Source: Megalopta genalis (lineage: Eukaryota; Arthropoda; Insecta; Hymenoptera; Halictidae). Taken from it: 64,000 nucleotides of DNA. The notes under the pieces are model-generated. The model ran no database searches. It had not been told where the DNA came from and was given only the letters and a program-made list of their open reading frames with translations. Position 1 is the stretch's first letter. Each line of letters starts with the position of its first letter. The DNA lies in NCBI RefSeq assembly GCF_051020955.1, contig NC_135017.1, forward strand, positions 28,738,689-28,802,688. The letters are read 5' to 3'. Below are positions 12,230 through 25,592 of this stretch, one piece after another. The translations under genes were made by a program, and so were the position numbers.

Positions 12230-12532
12230 GAAAATTATCATTTAATTAAAATTTTGATTTATTCTTGCCTTACTATATCAATTCCTCCGTAGTCAAACTT
12301 TCGAAATGATTGTTTAAAAAATGAGTTTCGCAGAAATTTCGCAAAAGTTTCGCAAGTTTATCATTAAATTACGAGCATTGTTACTTTACACCACAAACTG
12401 GTTTCCAAATGATTACAAAATATTAAAATTGACTAGAACGTTAGATTATTTCAGTTCTATAAAAATCATTAATAACCAAAGAGAACGAAAATGTATTCAT
12501 TTTCAACTTCTCCAAGTCTACTTATTAAAACA

Positions 12533-12534
<2 letters not shown>

Positions 12535-12579
<45 letters not shown>
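12535..12579. repeat. (CA)n microsatellite
   Basis: Pure ACACAC run of about 44 bases. Confidence 0.98.
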
Positions 12580-12581
<2 letters not shown>

Positions 12582-12599
12582 TCCCGTCGCTCGTATTCG

Positions 12600-13170
12600 T
12601 AACCAGCTTCTCGCAAACATGCTCGCGATAGGGATCCACGGGCGCCGAATTATTACTTCTAATCAGTGATTCAGGTACGCGAATGGAAAATAAAAACGGG
12701 GACCCGACAGAAAAGGTTAAATCACCCCGGGCCGGCTCTCTCCTGTTGTAGCCGGGCTGCTACAATAAAAAATTTAATCAAAATGCCCTCTTGGTAATTT
12801 ACAGCTCGCCCAGTCTCAACCCTTTGGGTGGTGAGGGTCGCGAGGGAAGGGGAAAAGACGATCCTGCTTGCTTGAACGAAGGGTCTCCGGGACGATAGAG
12901 AGGAAAAGAATCCCGTAGGAGTCATAGAGGAGAGGCGACACAGGCCATTTGCTCGCTTGGGGGTCGTCCCCTGTAAAAAATAATACTTCTTGTCTTCGCT
13001 CATTTGCTGCTGTTAGCCCGGCTTCTCGCCAGTGGTCGCGTCACTCGCACTCTCACCTTCTCCCTCATCGCCTCGTAAATTACAAATTAGAACCGTCGAC
13101 TTGGCTGTTTAACTGTTCGGGAAAGGGGCGGCTTTTAGTATGCCGCGAGTGACAGTGTTCAACTAAGTCG
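12600..13170. other. GC-richer patch, function unknown
   Basis: This segment is GC-richer than its neighbours and has open frames on both strands with no recognisable protein or paired splice sites. It may be a conserved regulatory segment or an untranslated exon. Confidence 0.3.
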
Positions 13171-14301
13171 GCCTTTTACAGTTCAACGAAATGTATACAG
13201 AGAGTGATTCTAGTAACTAGGCCGAGCTGTAGCTCTGCTCCAAGTGAATCTATATAAGTCTTGCAAAGGAAACTAATACACTATTTAACAAGCTCCATTA
13301 TTCTACAGTACGATTTTTTCACAAGAGCGTCGGTGCACTTGCAATGTGTAATTGCACTTCTTTTCAAATAGAATTGCATATTTGTTACAGATAGTTCGAT
13401 TCTCTGTAATATTCTCGGTAAAAAGTTATTAGGGTACAATACCAAAAAAAATAATATTTTATAAAATATTTTACTTTGTCAACCTCTTGTCCTACAATAT
13501 TGGTTTCGTGACGTAGATTCTGGACAGAGTTTAATGAATATATATGTAATTTAGTTCGCTCAAAAACCTAAATAATATTCAATTTTATTGTTGCTAATTA
13601 TACAGCCATTTGGGAATACGTAAGCATACGATGATCATCAATATTTTTGTTCTTGCAGCAAATTACGAGTTACGATAGAAATTCTAATCACTGCAACCGT
13701 AAAAGAAATCGTAGGGCAAGGGTTTAACGAGAAGTACGATATTGTACGATGTTGCTATGTTGCATAGTTGTACTTTTTTCGCCGAGAAGCTGGACACAAT
13801 TCATAACTTTATATGATTCTAGTATTATTATTCTGTATCACTGTCCGACAAAATCAAACTTCTTTTCCGATTTCCTATAGCCACCGTGAAATTTTTCATA
13901 CCTCTATTGTTTAACAATATGTTTCAAGAGGTTCAACATTTTAAAAATTATTATTTATTTATGATCGACGTCGTTTTATATCTGTATTTTACACGATTTT
14001 ATGATCATCAATATTAGCGGATAAATGAGCCAACAGTGCATTCTAATTTTACAAATTTTTTCAGATACATTAACAAATTAAGATAAATTATATTTACACT
14101 GTCCATCTCCGTAAAGTGGATTTGGTCATACAAGTTGCAACAAATACATACATACTATAAACAAATCATAAAATCGTGAAAAGAACTTTTCGTAAAAATA
14201 CAAAAATATTGCGGAGAAACTACGCGTGTCGGCACTTTTTTAAAATTTGACGTTAATATATAGTTATTTAGGAGCAAAAGCAATTGATAAATTGTATGCC
14301 A

Positions 14302-14341
<40 letters not shown>

Positions 14342-14749
14342 GGGAAACTCTATCTTAGAGATTAGAACTTTCTAACGCGATATTACTTTTCATGCAATAC
14401 CTCTCATTTTTGTCGAAAATTCTGGGTTATTACAAAAGCTCGTTCTTTTTTTTCAAAAACTGAGGGTGATGGAGCAATTTTCGGATTCTTGTTCGGGGAG
14501 TAAAGCTCTACAAGAATTTCATAGTGACTATAGAAAATCAAGAATCATGTCAGCCCGCGTATTCAGTATAATGCAATAAATTCGTCCCTTCTTCAATTAT
14601 GTATTTAGAAAATAAGAATTCGCACGAAAACCCACGATCCAGAGCTATCGCTATTCAAGTAGTACACCGAGTCTCTAAATATATTTATGTTTAAAAATTA
14701 CTCAATTAATTATTCAGCTCAATCATTGCCTCTATAAGAACACGTGAAC
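13171..14749. other. AT-rich non-coding sequence
   Basis: No gene signal. It contains a pure TA run at 14302-14339. Nothing else is recognised. Confidence 0.4.
14302..14339. repeat. (TA)n microsatellite
   Basis: Uninterrupted TA dinucleotide run. Confidence 0.95.
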
Positions 14750-15480
14750 GCGTCGAATCCTCCATAACCGATACGTGCAACGGAGATCATGCTCGTCGAA
14801 ACGCTGCATAGACGCAATCGTATCGGTAAAATCGGCGATTACGCGTAACGGTTCTCCGGCTGCGCTAATTAAGAATAAAAAATCAAGTAGTGGAAGTATC
14901 ATTGGAAACGATTACCCGGGAATCTACGCAATCGTTGCTCGGATCGGTTCCCCCCAGCTGTTCCGTAACGCGAAACTATAATAGAATCCCTAGTGGTAAT
15001 ACCCGGAACGTACGTAATCCCGTTTCGAAATTGCAACTTGTTACACGTCGCATGATTAAAGGGCAATGTCTATGCAACGCCGGATTAAAGACCGCCGGTC
15101 GCAGTAATAATTTATTTACAGCTCCGACTTACGATATCCTGGAACCATTAAGTAGATTCTCTGGAGAAAAGTTTGGCCGCGGCCTGGCCTACCTGGGGTA
15201 CAGGTGTGAGTCGTAATAACATGGCGGGTGCGCCCTTTAACCTCTAATATCCCTACCTTCGCGCTGACTTCACTAACGCCGCCACAATCGGCCGCAGGTA
15301 CACCGCAATCATCCTACCTCTGTATCAATCGCCAGTGGATTATTATTGCGGATACACTTAGCATTGCGCTTTCTCTCGATAACTTTTGGCAACGTGCGGC
15401 GAGAACTACGCCGGCTGCTCGGTCTAACGGTCTTCACGATACTTTGGTCGTTTGCGATAATGCAACGTGAAATAGTTACT
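14750..15480. other. Medium-GC patch, function unknown
   Basis: The composition differs from the AT-rich flanks. Several overlapping open frames occur (for example 14890-15216 on the plus strand) but none resembles a known protein or has convincing splice borders. It is a candidate regulatory or untranslated segment. Confidence 0.25.
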
Positions 15481-15591
15481 TCCAAAAATTGCATTTTCAC
15501 CCGTTTTATTAACATTAGAATCACGGACGATTGTCGTGTAGTCACTTCTACCGCAGGGGTCAAGGTGACTCTTTCTTTGAAATTAACAAGT

Positions 15592-15930
15592 AATTTAAGA
15601 AGAGACAGCATTTTATGGGTTTTTATGTATTTTCCTATTTTACGAGCTTATAAAATATAAACTGAATGATATAAATAATATAATAAATAAACTGAATGAT
15701 ATAGACAATATAATAAATAAATTGAATAATATAAATAACAATAAATAAACCGAATATAAAAATTTAAGAAGAGACAGCATATTATGCGTTTTTATGAATT
15801 TTCCTATTTTACGAGCTTATAAAATATAAACTGAATGATATAAATAATATAATAAATAAACTGAATGATATAAACAATATAATAAATAAACTGAATAATA
15901 TAAATAACATAATAAATAAACCGAATATAA
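15592..15930. repeat. Tandem duplication, period 169 bp
   Basis: AATTTAAGAAGAGACAGCAT recurs at 15592 and 15761, with the following sequence nearly identical. Each half contains three shorter units of roughly 30 bases built on ATAAACTGAATGATATAAA. Confidence 0.9.
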
Positions 15931-15956
15931 AAATAAACTGGAAACAAACTGAATAA

Positions 15957-16184
15957 TTAGCGATAATAATAATCAGAGAAAGCTTGGACTATTTTTCTTT
16001 TTCTATGCAAACGTCGAAATCTTTCACCTTCACTGTCAGTATCGGATGACTCGCTTGTACTTTCGTTGTATAATGATGGACGTCCATTTTCACCGTCCAT
16101 TACATCGCTGTCATCATAGTCGATATCAGAACTATTCTTAAAACTAATTGTAAAATTACCTTCGCCAATCGAGAGATTATTCAT
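15957..16184 (-). CDS. Short acidic open frame, uncertain
   Basis: The minus strand ATG at 16184 gives 75 codons to TAA. The product is acidic and Ser-rich (residues about 17-50 carry many Asp, Glu and Ser, including SSDTDSEGERFRR) and ends with a basic stretch (HRKRK). Composition is more protein-like than other open frames nearby. It could be the N-terminal remnant of a transposase, a short gene or chance. No domain is recognised and no splice partner is seen. Confidence 0.2.
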   Translation of the reverse strand: MNNLSIGEGNFTISFKNSSDIDYDDSDVMDGENGRPSLYNESTSESSDTDSEGERFRRLHRKRKIVQAFSDYYYR

Positions 16185-18699
16185 TGTAAAAAGAAGGTAA
16201 CAATGCTATTAGATTTTGTTAATCTCCATGTTTCCTGGCATTTTAAAAATCTGCATATGATATAAGTGCATAAATATCCGTGGCCTTTGAGCACAAGAAT
16301 CTCGTTCTTATTATTATTTATTATATGTTCTTGTTCGTTTTAGTTTCGTACGTGTAACAACGTTTACATTTAATTATAATTACGACTGTTTAAATAAAAA
16401 CGCAATGGGTAACCCTCTAGCGAGCGAAATATTTTTCTTAATAATGAAATTCCCATCAAAGTGTGCACCGATTTCACATTTTTAATTTACAGTTGTGGGA
16501 ATCGTAAGGATGTTGTTGGAAATGATTAAGTCAATTTCTTAATTACATTATGATTTCGACATTCTTATAAAGCAATAGACGTCAGTCGCTTTTAACAATC
16601 TTGGATCAGTATTAGCCGTATAGAAAAAGAATATTTATATTTATTATTATAACATATTTATATTCACTTTAATTCATAAATATCGCAAACGGATAAATCA
16701 AATTTTATTTCTATCTGAAATCTTTATCGTGAGATGAACTGGTTATTAAACAGCAAAAGGATAAGGTTCGTGTGTATGCATCCAAAAGTAGTTACTCAAA
16801 ATTGTATTATATTCTAATTTTATAAATTTTATATTATTCGTTATTTTACATTTTAAAGAAACGCATAAAATTGCGATTGGGAAACAACTAACTTCAACAT
16901 CGAAAATACAAAACAAAATGAATACATAATTAATATAATATAATACTAAGATAAAAAGTATTATATGTATAGGTGATATAATACTAGGATAAAATATTAT
17001 ACAGATAATATAATACTAAGATAAAAAATTATATGAAACCATATAAATCGACGTTAGGCGTAACAATTTCTTCTTCCTATATACCAAATGTTATTGTTAA
17101 CTTGGAGATGTTAAAATGGACACTCTATATAGCATACGGCAGCTGATTTTGGATTCATTTTCGTAGCCATATGGTTCTCCTTTGCGACCTCGGCCTCTTT
17201 AAGAAATTTATTGTTATCGAAGTATATAGAACCTTCTTGAACCTTCATGGTTCTGTAAATCAATTTGGAAAAGTAGGAATCAAATAATTGACCAGTTTCG
17301 AGTCACTTATGATCTGTATCGTTACTATTGCGAAATCATGTACATGCGTTCATCACATATTGTTATATCGTATTATTTCCAATATTTCCTTTTTACATTT
17401 TAAATATCATTAGATAATACTTTGTTTAACAAAACGATAGGTGCAAAATATGTTATCATGACAATTTAATGTAGTATAGATTCTTTAAACTATTTTCGAT
17501 AAATTAGGCTTCTGTCATATACGTAAATTCTAATTTTTCTAGATCGTTTTTGAAAAATGATAGTTAGACTGCGGATTTTTATACAGTTTATTGCACTTTT
17601 ATGCAAATATCTGCATCAATCGTAAGAAGAAATTTTAAGACGTTCTTTCTACTAATTTTTGTAATAAATGCATAAAATCTGCAGTATAGTAATAATCAAA
17701 GTCTAGTAAATTTTTTATCATGACCAATATTTTTCATATTACTACATATTCAATTAATATATTATATTATATAACATTTCCTAATAAATCAATAAGATTG
17801 TTAATAATTTAAATGTATAGTTTTATCATAATTAGCAAGCATTTAACCTTTTTAACTACTTACTGCCAATCTGTGAGACCGCTACTAATTACTTATTCAA
17901 CAAAAATTGTAAAAAAGAAACGTTTTTAATAGATTGCTTCGACTCAATCAAATTTAGACCCTTCAATTATTGATGTGCAAAGTAAGAACAATTGATTTTG
18001 ATTTTTGATTTAACACTTTTATATTGTTTTTAAGGGTTGAAGTTGAAATATATTTTCCTAAATGCAAGAAGTCAACTTTCAAAATACAAACGCTTGAACT
18101 ACTACGTCTGAGTATGGAAAACAGGGATGTTAGAGGTAGTGATTAAATGAAAGTAGACAAAATGTTGTCCAAAACTGTAATTTATTTCTCGATAGTGCCA
18201 AAATACACTAGAATATTTCATAATCGTAAAAAATATTATCGGTAGTGTTCAAATCTAAGTATGTAATATAGATGCGATGAAACATGAACGGTGATCGAAT
18301 GACATGAAATTTCATACGAATGAAATTGTCCACCCGAAAGGTGAGTGAATGGCAGAATCGAACAAGTCTGAGCAAATAAAATAAACGATAAGTTACAATA
18401 AGAAGAAAAACATAACAGAACCGTAAGGAAACACAGACGTTTTAAAAACTCTCGTATCGATAATCATGGTATCAAATTATATTCCAGAAGAATTCTATAA
18501 TTCAACTTTCAATCTACTTAAAAAAAACTGACGAAACGAACTAATTTCGTAAAATAATTCACTTCACGTGTTTCCTCACAGTAGAGTCATTTTTCGGCGC
18601 TGTAATGGTTTTACTTATCGCAACTGCTGAACGGCAGGCTACGTGATCGTGGAGATCATACACAGAACAATGAAAACTGAAGAGAACAGAAGTAAGTCA
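16185..18699. other. AT-rich non-coding sequence
   Basis: No gene signal. It includes short repeats around 16925-17035 (ATATAATACTAAGATAAAA) and a family A element at 17566-17686. Confidence 0.4.
17566..17686. repeat. MITE-like element, family A copy (short)
   Basis: Left end AGACTGCGGATTTTTATACA, right end TGCATAAAATCTGCAGTATA. The outer 20 bases on each side are inverted matches with few differences. This copy is among the shortest with both ends. Confidence 0.75.
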
Positions 18700-21600
18700 G
18701 GTGGAAGGTAAAATAACGAAAATCATGCAAATAAGTTTATGCCCACATTACGGCGCCTAAATGTAAAGTAAGACATAAAACGTACAGAATACTCGAATTC
18801 GATCGCTGTGATCGACCGAATTCAAATACAAAGGCTTATTCATACGATCGCAAGACCAACCCAAATGAACCAAAACTATCGCGAGAGCAAAAATCGCGTC
18901 GTCCGTGGACAGAATAGAAAAAAGAAAAATACTTGATTTCCGCAAACAAACAAAAAAAAGAAACGTCCGTATACTGATTCGTAATACTTTCAAGGAAGAA
19001 ACGGTTCGCAAAGGGTTGATTTCGCGGCGTATTTTTTTAAGTAGACGCAATACAAACAGGCATCATACTCTCGACAGTGTACACTCGATAACTTCGTCGC
19101 AAAATGGCCCGCAGTTTCGTCACGAGAGCGATTTACGGTCGCCGTTACAAAATCGGTCTCGCAAATGTACGATGTATTACAGTCTGTTGCGATCTGCATT
19201 ACATCGACGCGTACAATTTTCCATGATTTTCTATCGGTGCGCACGGAAACCGCGGACCGCTGTAAGAAATATCGATTATCGCATAAATTGTATTCTCCAT
19301 TTTTTTGTTTTTTAGATTTTTCCCCCAACGTACGAAGCAATATACAATCGCACATTGCCTTGCGTCAACAATCTTCGTTTAAAATTAAGAAAAAGAAAAA
19401 CCGCATGCAACGTATATCTAAGTAGCTGCTAAAACAGCAACGCAACCGGATTACGTTTTCCGCGACGGAATCAAGCTTGTACAAGCATGACACGATCATC
19501 AACGATTACAGGGCGTGAATGCAATGATAATGTACCGGGTGGAACGGCGAGAATAGAACGGAGAAAGAAAAAACGTAAGAGAAGTAGACGAAGAAGTAGA
19601 GAAAGATCCGAGGAATCGTCCTCGTTGTTACCGTGTACGTGTGTATTATAATATAAGTAATATTTTGATTTCTCAGGTACTTTATACAGATTATCGTAGG
19701 TAAATAAGGCAGGCGAGGCAGGCCTCGTGTTCGTCGAGCCCGGTGTCTCATTCGATTCGGCGTCGCTTCGCCGATTCGACGATGCCACGGGACCGTCGAT
19801 CGGCCGCGGTACGTAAAATTCGATGAGCAACGACTCGGATATGTCGTAGAATATGCCGCACAGTGTCACTATTCAAATACCGTAAATCGTCATTTTGATT
19901 TCACTCGACTTCTCCCCCTCTATTTGATTAACACACCGTTCGACAGATCCCACGTGGTGCATGACAATGCTGCAGCATTCGGCTGGCGAAAATGAAGCAA
20001 TTCTTCTCGTGCGCTTGCAAACCTGATTCTCACAGTATGCAACGTTCGTTTTCAATATTTTTGGACGTTAATCATTAATTACGATATTATTAAAGGTATT
20101 ATAACGATATTATTGATTTTAGGATAATGCATTTTATTTTGTTCTATAAATTGTTAACGGTTCAATATCAAACCAGTTAAAATAGATCGGTTTCTGATCA
20201 TTGAAATTGGTTTCTGATCTTTTTCTGTCATAATTATTGAAATTATAAAAAAATTATTTGGATTGGTTTCTATGGTGTCCTTTCACAGTTATTGAAATTA
20301 TGAAAGAGTCATTTGGGTTGTGTTCTCTGTGTGATTTTTTCTTTCAGTTATTAAAATTATAAAAGAGTTATTTGGTTTGATTTCTGATTTCTTTCTTTCG
20401 CAGTTAATGAAATTATAAAAGTTTTTTGGATTTGTTTCTATGGTGTCCTTTCACAGTTATTGAAATTATAAAAGAGTTATTTAGTTTGGTTTCTGATTTC
20501 TTCATTTCACAATTATTGAAATTATAAGAAAGTTATTTTGATTGGTTTCTGGTATTTTTCTCACAGTTATCGAAATTATAGAAACGTTTCTATGACAAAT
20601 TGATTAAAAAACTTCTTTGCTGCAGCATACATATTATTATTTAAGTAAATTCAATCTATTACTTCTATCGTTCTGATCAAATGAAAAAGAAACAATCTAC
20701 ATTCGTACCATTCAAATTACACAGCCCACACGAGGAAAACTGCTTCATTCCCGACTCTCCCCTCGTTTTCTCTAGAACGCGACTGCGTTAGAGTGGTCGA
20801 TCTACACGGATCTCAATGAAGTCCACCCCGATCTCTTTCGATCGGTCCACCAAGAAAAAGAAAATCATTATGCAGGGAATACAATCGGCTCTCGAGTTTC
20901 GCACTCAATGGATGCGTGTGTGTATCTCGGAGTGTGTACGTGTAACGCATCGAGCCTGCATGCTGTTTGCGACCGAAGAACACGTAAGTACAGTGCGAAG
21001 GGTGGATTCACCCAACGTTTCGTATCTCGTTCGCGCGCGGATCGCCGAACATAATCATTCGGATCGCAAAGATCACGAGCGAACTATGCTCGTTACGCAT
21101 CCGCCGCAATTTCCTCTCTCCCTTATCTCTTTTTCCCTTTCGTCTCCTACGAAGACATCGTTCACTGTAAACACAATGTCACGGAAAAATCTTTTCTCCC
21201 TTTCCGCGATCGAGACACGATCCAGTCGATCGCTCTCGATCCGTGCTTGATACACAAGCTGTCGGTGACGTTCCGCCACGCTTCGATGTCCGATTGTGTT
21301 GAACAACACGTCGTCTTCGAACGCAGGGTTTTTCTCGGTGCTGTGACACACTGCGAAACCGTCGCGGCGTGGACGCGTTTTACGGGCCGAAATTAACCGG
21401 CCCCGCGAAATCTGCTAAAGCGTCCCCCGATAGAGGCTATCACGCTAAACGCAACAAACACACTCGTCAAACGTGTGAACCGCTTACACAGTAAGCATCG
21501 TGCGAAATTCTAAACCCTTCAAAACCAAACCTTATTGCGAAACCTTCGCCCCTTCTCTGTGGGACACGATATCGACGGATCTGAATCAACCGCGCGAGTC

Positions 21601-21760
21601 GACGAATTTTCGCTGATCGGATACAGCCACTCTGCGCCTAAACCTTACACCATCATCCCTTACCTAGTTACCGTAATTTTTATTTTCATGCATTTGTACA
21701 TTTATTTTGTTTTTTTCGTTTTTTTTCTTCTATGCTGTAACAGAGACGATTAATATTAAT
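18700..21760. other. Medium-GC intergenic segment
   Basis: Two patches, about 18750-19900 and 20740-21640, are GC-richer than their flanks and hold overlapping open frames (for example 19471-19869 minus and 20816-21250 plus). None shows a known domain, codon pattern or splice context I can defend. They may be untranslated exons or regulatory DNA of either gene. Confidence 0.25.
20160..20585. repeat. Short-period array with splice-acceptor-like units
   Basis: About seven units of roughly 50-60 bases carry a T-rich tract, often CACAG or CGCAG, then TTATTGAAATTATAAAAGAG and GGTTTCTGAT. The plus-strand units resemble repeated 3' splice sites, but no plus-strand gene is known here. Confidence 0.75.
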
Positions 21761-21975
21761 ATTATTATAGTACCACTATTTATACGATATCCAGCGAATA
21801 ATTGTCCTTCGCATTGCTTTCCATAACCTACCCCGACTTTTGGACAAACACAATTTAAGAGTAACGTAACATTATCTTGATATCATAGCTTGTTTTCCTA
21901 TATAGATTTCCTAATGTGCCCGTTCCATACACTTCTATACATTATTTTATTATGTACAGCGATATTCGAACATTA

Positions 21976-22118
21976 CGAAATTGTAAATGGATTACAAAGT
22001 TGTAAATAAATTTCAAAATTGTAAATAAATTTCAAAATTGTAAATGGATTACAAAGTTGTAAACAAATTACAAGATTGCAAATGAATTACAAGATTGCAA
22101 ATGAATTACAAGATTGAA
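21976..22118. repeat. Short-period tandem repeat, about 20 bp
   Basis: Repeated words TTGTAAATGGATTACAAAG and TTGCAAATGAATTACAAGA. Confidence 0.85.
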
Positions 22119-24631
22119 AAAAAAGTAACAAAAGGGCACATTGTAATTCTCCAAAGACAACAAACGTTTTAGTGGATTATCCATCTATCTGTTTGATCAG
22201 CCAAAACTCGCTGGTAGAACACGCTGTTCAGTATACAGTGGATGCAAAATGTACCCACTTTAAAGACAATAACAAATGCGACAAATTCTAGTAGGTTTTC
22301 ACGACCGTGTCATAAAAAGTATCCACAGTTCGTCTTAGTTTTGAACGACACAGTTCATTCAGATCCGACTATAGCGTTCCTGCTACGTTTTTCATTAAAC
22401 AATGCACTCGGTTTGCTGTAATAGTTATACCGATCATCTTTTTCTCCTTTTGCTCTGCTTATTGGAAAACGTATGTCTCTCTTACGTTCCACGTCGAAGC
22501 ACAAAACAATTGTGTAAAATTCTACAATTATAATTGAATGGATACACTTTTCTTAAAATCTAGATTTCCGCCCCTCTTTTCACAAAATATTTCACAAAAT
22601 AGACTTCTCTGATTTCCTTTCTTTTTCTACGAAAATCGTTTTCTTTCTCGTTTAGAAAAAATACTATTCGACCTAATCGTGCGATCGTTATTTACACTAG
22701 CTACAGTTCTTTTTTTTTCAAGTTCCCTATTAGAGCCTTCGACGATCGAATACGAAATCGGCGAATCCTGAAGTAATTCGATACGTTAATTTGAAAATCT
22801 CGTAAATATTTTCTGCTCTAAAATATAGGCTGCCATCAGTCGGACAATTTTGTCGTTGTAAAAGTACGCTAGAAAGCAGAATAAACAATTGAGAACCTTT
22901 TTTGTAATTTCTAAACACGCATATCGAAAACAGTGAAAGAAAAACCTGGAAACTAATATTCACATAAATACAAAAATAAAAATCGAATTTTCTACGCGTT
23001 TGAAATCTAATCATCGATTAGATCTCACTGCCGAATTTCGTGGACAACACAAAAATCGATCGTGACGAAAGTATTTTCTTTTTTTAAAAAAATGCGTAAT
23101 TCGATGCGTGCACAACCTTTCTGATCGAAGATCAACTTTCTTCGAATCTTCGAAACACTGATGACAGTGTGTTTACCAAGCATTATTGATAATCGTAAAG
23201 AAAATCTCCAATATACTTTACACAAGTATGTTACAACAAAAAACGAAAGGGACTGATTGTATTTGAAGAAGTTAAACATAATTCAACGTTATGTTCCTTT
23301 AAAAAAATGAACGAAATAAATTCTCTGTAATTGTAAGGCTACAATTCTTCGATTAAAAAAAAAGAAGTTCAAAACGAAATTATCTTTGACATCTTTGAAA
23401 TTCTGTCTAACAAACGCACAAATTGTTTCGCGTCATTCAACTTAAAATCATTCGGCTAATTAAACGTTTACTTCTAAAAAATAAGAAAACAATTTCTTGC
23501 GATCAAAGAATAAAAATATTTCAAATACCAGCAGCTCCCTAACCAAAGCCCAACCGCTCGAACAAAATGTGATTAATTCACATTCTGATAAACCTGACGT
23601 TGCACCACTTCACTCTAAAACAGACATCTCTAAGAGGCAAACATTTCTCAAACACTAGCTAACAACTTCGAAAATACGTATAAAATTGGTGTTTGTTTCG
23701 GCAGTCCGTTGAAGAACGTGCGAATTAATTCCCAAACTCTTATTAGCTGATTCGCTCCGGCTTTCAAGCGCAGAGAAAATGTTTCTCGAAGTGTCTTAGA
23801 TCTATCGTCTATCTTCGAACTAGAACGTTAGACCTCGCTCCGAACTCCTTCGTTCCGAGGAACGCTCGCTATACATTTTTACACGTTTGATTCTCCAGCG
23901 GTTCAAAGAGGGTTCTTCCTTGCCCTGTCAACTCGTCAACTTCCAGCAGCGTGACCCGCTTGTGTCGCATGATCTCTCGAAGAGATCGTTCCGTGTACCG
24001 TTCGATACGTTTCTCATTGAACTCTCAACAGGTTCGTGTTAGCAAACGTGACGGATGAAACGAACCATTCGTGGTCACCGTTAAGCTCGTCCACCATGAA
24101 GAATAAATATTATGCGACACTCGGGCGCCACTGGTCGTGGATGCGTTAGCGTAGAACGCGTGGACGAAGTTCTGAAATTCGCGAGGAACATGAAGAGCTT
24201 CGAAGAGCTTTGAGGAGCCGCGTGAAACCGTAACTGATCCGTAACGAAATGTTCGTGGATTGCTCGAGTTCAACCCTGTTCCATTGGAATTTTCAACGAA
24301 TTAGTTATGCAGCATTTCGATGATCAACGCCGTCGAACTCGTTAAAATCCTAGAAACTCGTGGTTCCAAGGTGCGGACTTCTCCTCGGTCAAAATCGGAA
24401 CGGAGGGAGCCGACGGCAAATCTGCACGACGATCGTTCGCGATTCTGTACGAAGTTTCTCCGGCGAGAAGTTTCCTCGATAAAAGCCTTTCCCGTAAGAA
24501 GTCTCTTCGATAAGAGGTCTCTTCGACAAGAAGTCGATCAAACGACGAAGCAAATCAAATCGTTCTCGAGTAGTGTGACCCGTTCCTCATTGAACTCGAT
24601 CAAACGGTGATCCACCGTGTACTCCGGGAGC

Positions 24632-24635
<4 letters not shown>

Positions 24636-24694
<59 letters not shown>
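24636..24694. repeat. (CT)n microsatellite
   Basis: Pure CTCTCT run of nearly 60 bases. Confidence 0.98.
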
Positions 24695-24700
<6 letters not shown>

Positions 24701-25392
24701 GCCCGGCTTTCGCAGACTGCAATCGTCGCGAAGAAACAAAACATAAAAAAAAATCACGAAAAACAAGAAAACGATGGTATTACTGTAGTTTAACATCGCG
24801 TGGCTCCCGTTCACGAATGCGGGAGCGTTCACGCAGGTGAACATCTCGTCGGTTCGCTTCTCTTTTTCTTCAGAGAGAACCTCCGAACGTCACCTCTCGC
24901 TTGACGTTAAATTCCAAACAATAATACATATATGTATACATATATAAGTTTCAACATGTATACACGTGCGATGCTAGGAAAAGGAGAGGCGCGCCAGACG
25001 AACGAGACTCGGTCTCGATTTCGAGATTCGGCGACTGGAAAATAAGAATCTGATCAATGCGATCGTAGTGTATCTTCTTCAATCTCTCCTGTTTCTTCCA
25101 TTCAAAAGATTATTCGTAATTTTGCTTGATTTTACCGATTTCATTACTTTTCGTTCGATTGCTTTACCGATTACGTATATGTGCTCGTGGTAAAGGCTAA
25201 TTGTGATTGATAGTCATTCGATGTTATATCTTTTATTATCAATCTCTTTTACGATTATTACTTTACCGATTATGTACGTGCTGAAGGCAAATTGTAATTA
25301 ATAGTCATCTGAATTTATGTCCTTTATCATCAACCTTTTAAACGATCTTTTATCATCAACCTCGACACGTTATCCAACGATGATTTCATAAT

Positions 25393-25592
25393 TAGACTGC
25401 GGATTTTATGCATTTGTCGTAAAAATAGGTTGGCGAAATATGAAACTGTGCGGAGATTATAAGAATTTGAGATTATCTACATATCGTTAACAACCAACTC
25501 AAATTATTAAACAAGGAACGATATTTGTTTCGTTCTTGCTCGTTGCAATTTATGAAGAACGTTTCTAATTTGCAAAAAGATCCGATGTCTTT
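25393..25592. repeat. MITE-like element, family A copy
   Basis: Left end TTAGACTGCGGATTTTATGC. The right end is decayed: TTTGCAAAAAGATCCGATGTC compares with the family end TTGCATAAAGATCCGCAGTC. Confidence 0.5.

Noticed and set aside
19471..19869. 132-codon minus-strand open frame
   Set aside because: It begins with plausible residues but ends in Leu/Phe-rich sequence from a purine-rich plus strand. No domain and no splice context.
20816..21250. 144-codon plus-strand open frame
   Set aside because: Basic and Ser-rich without any known motif, overlapped by an equally long minus-strand frame. Not distinguishable from chance in medium-GC DNA.
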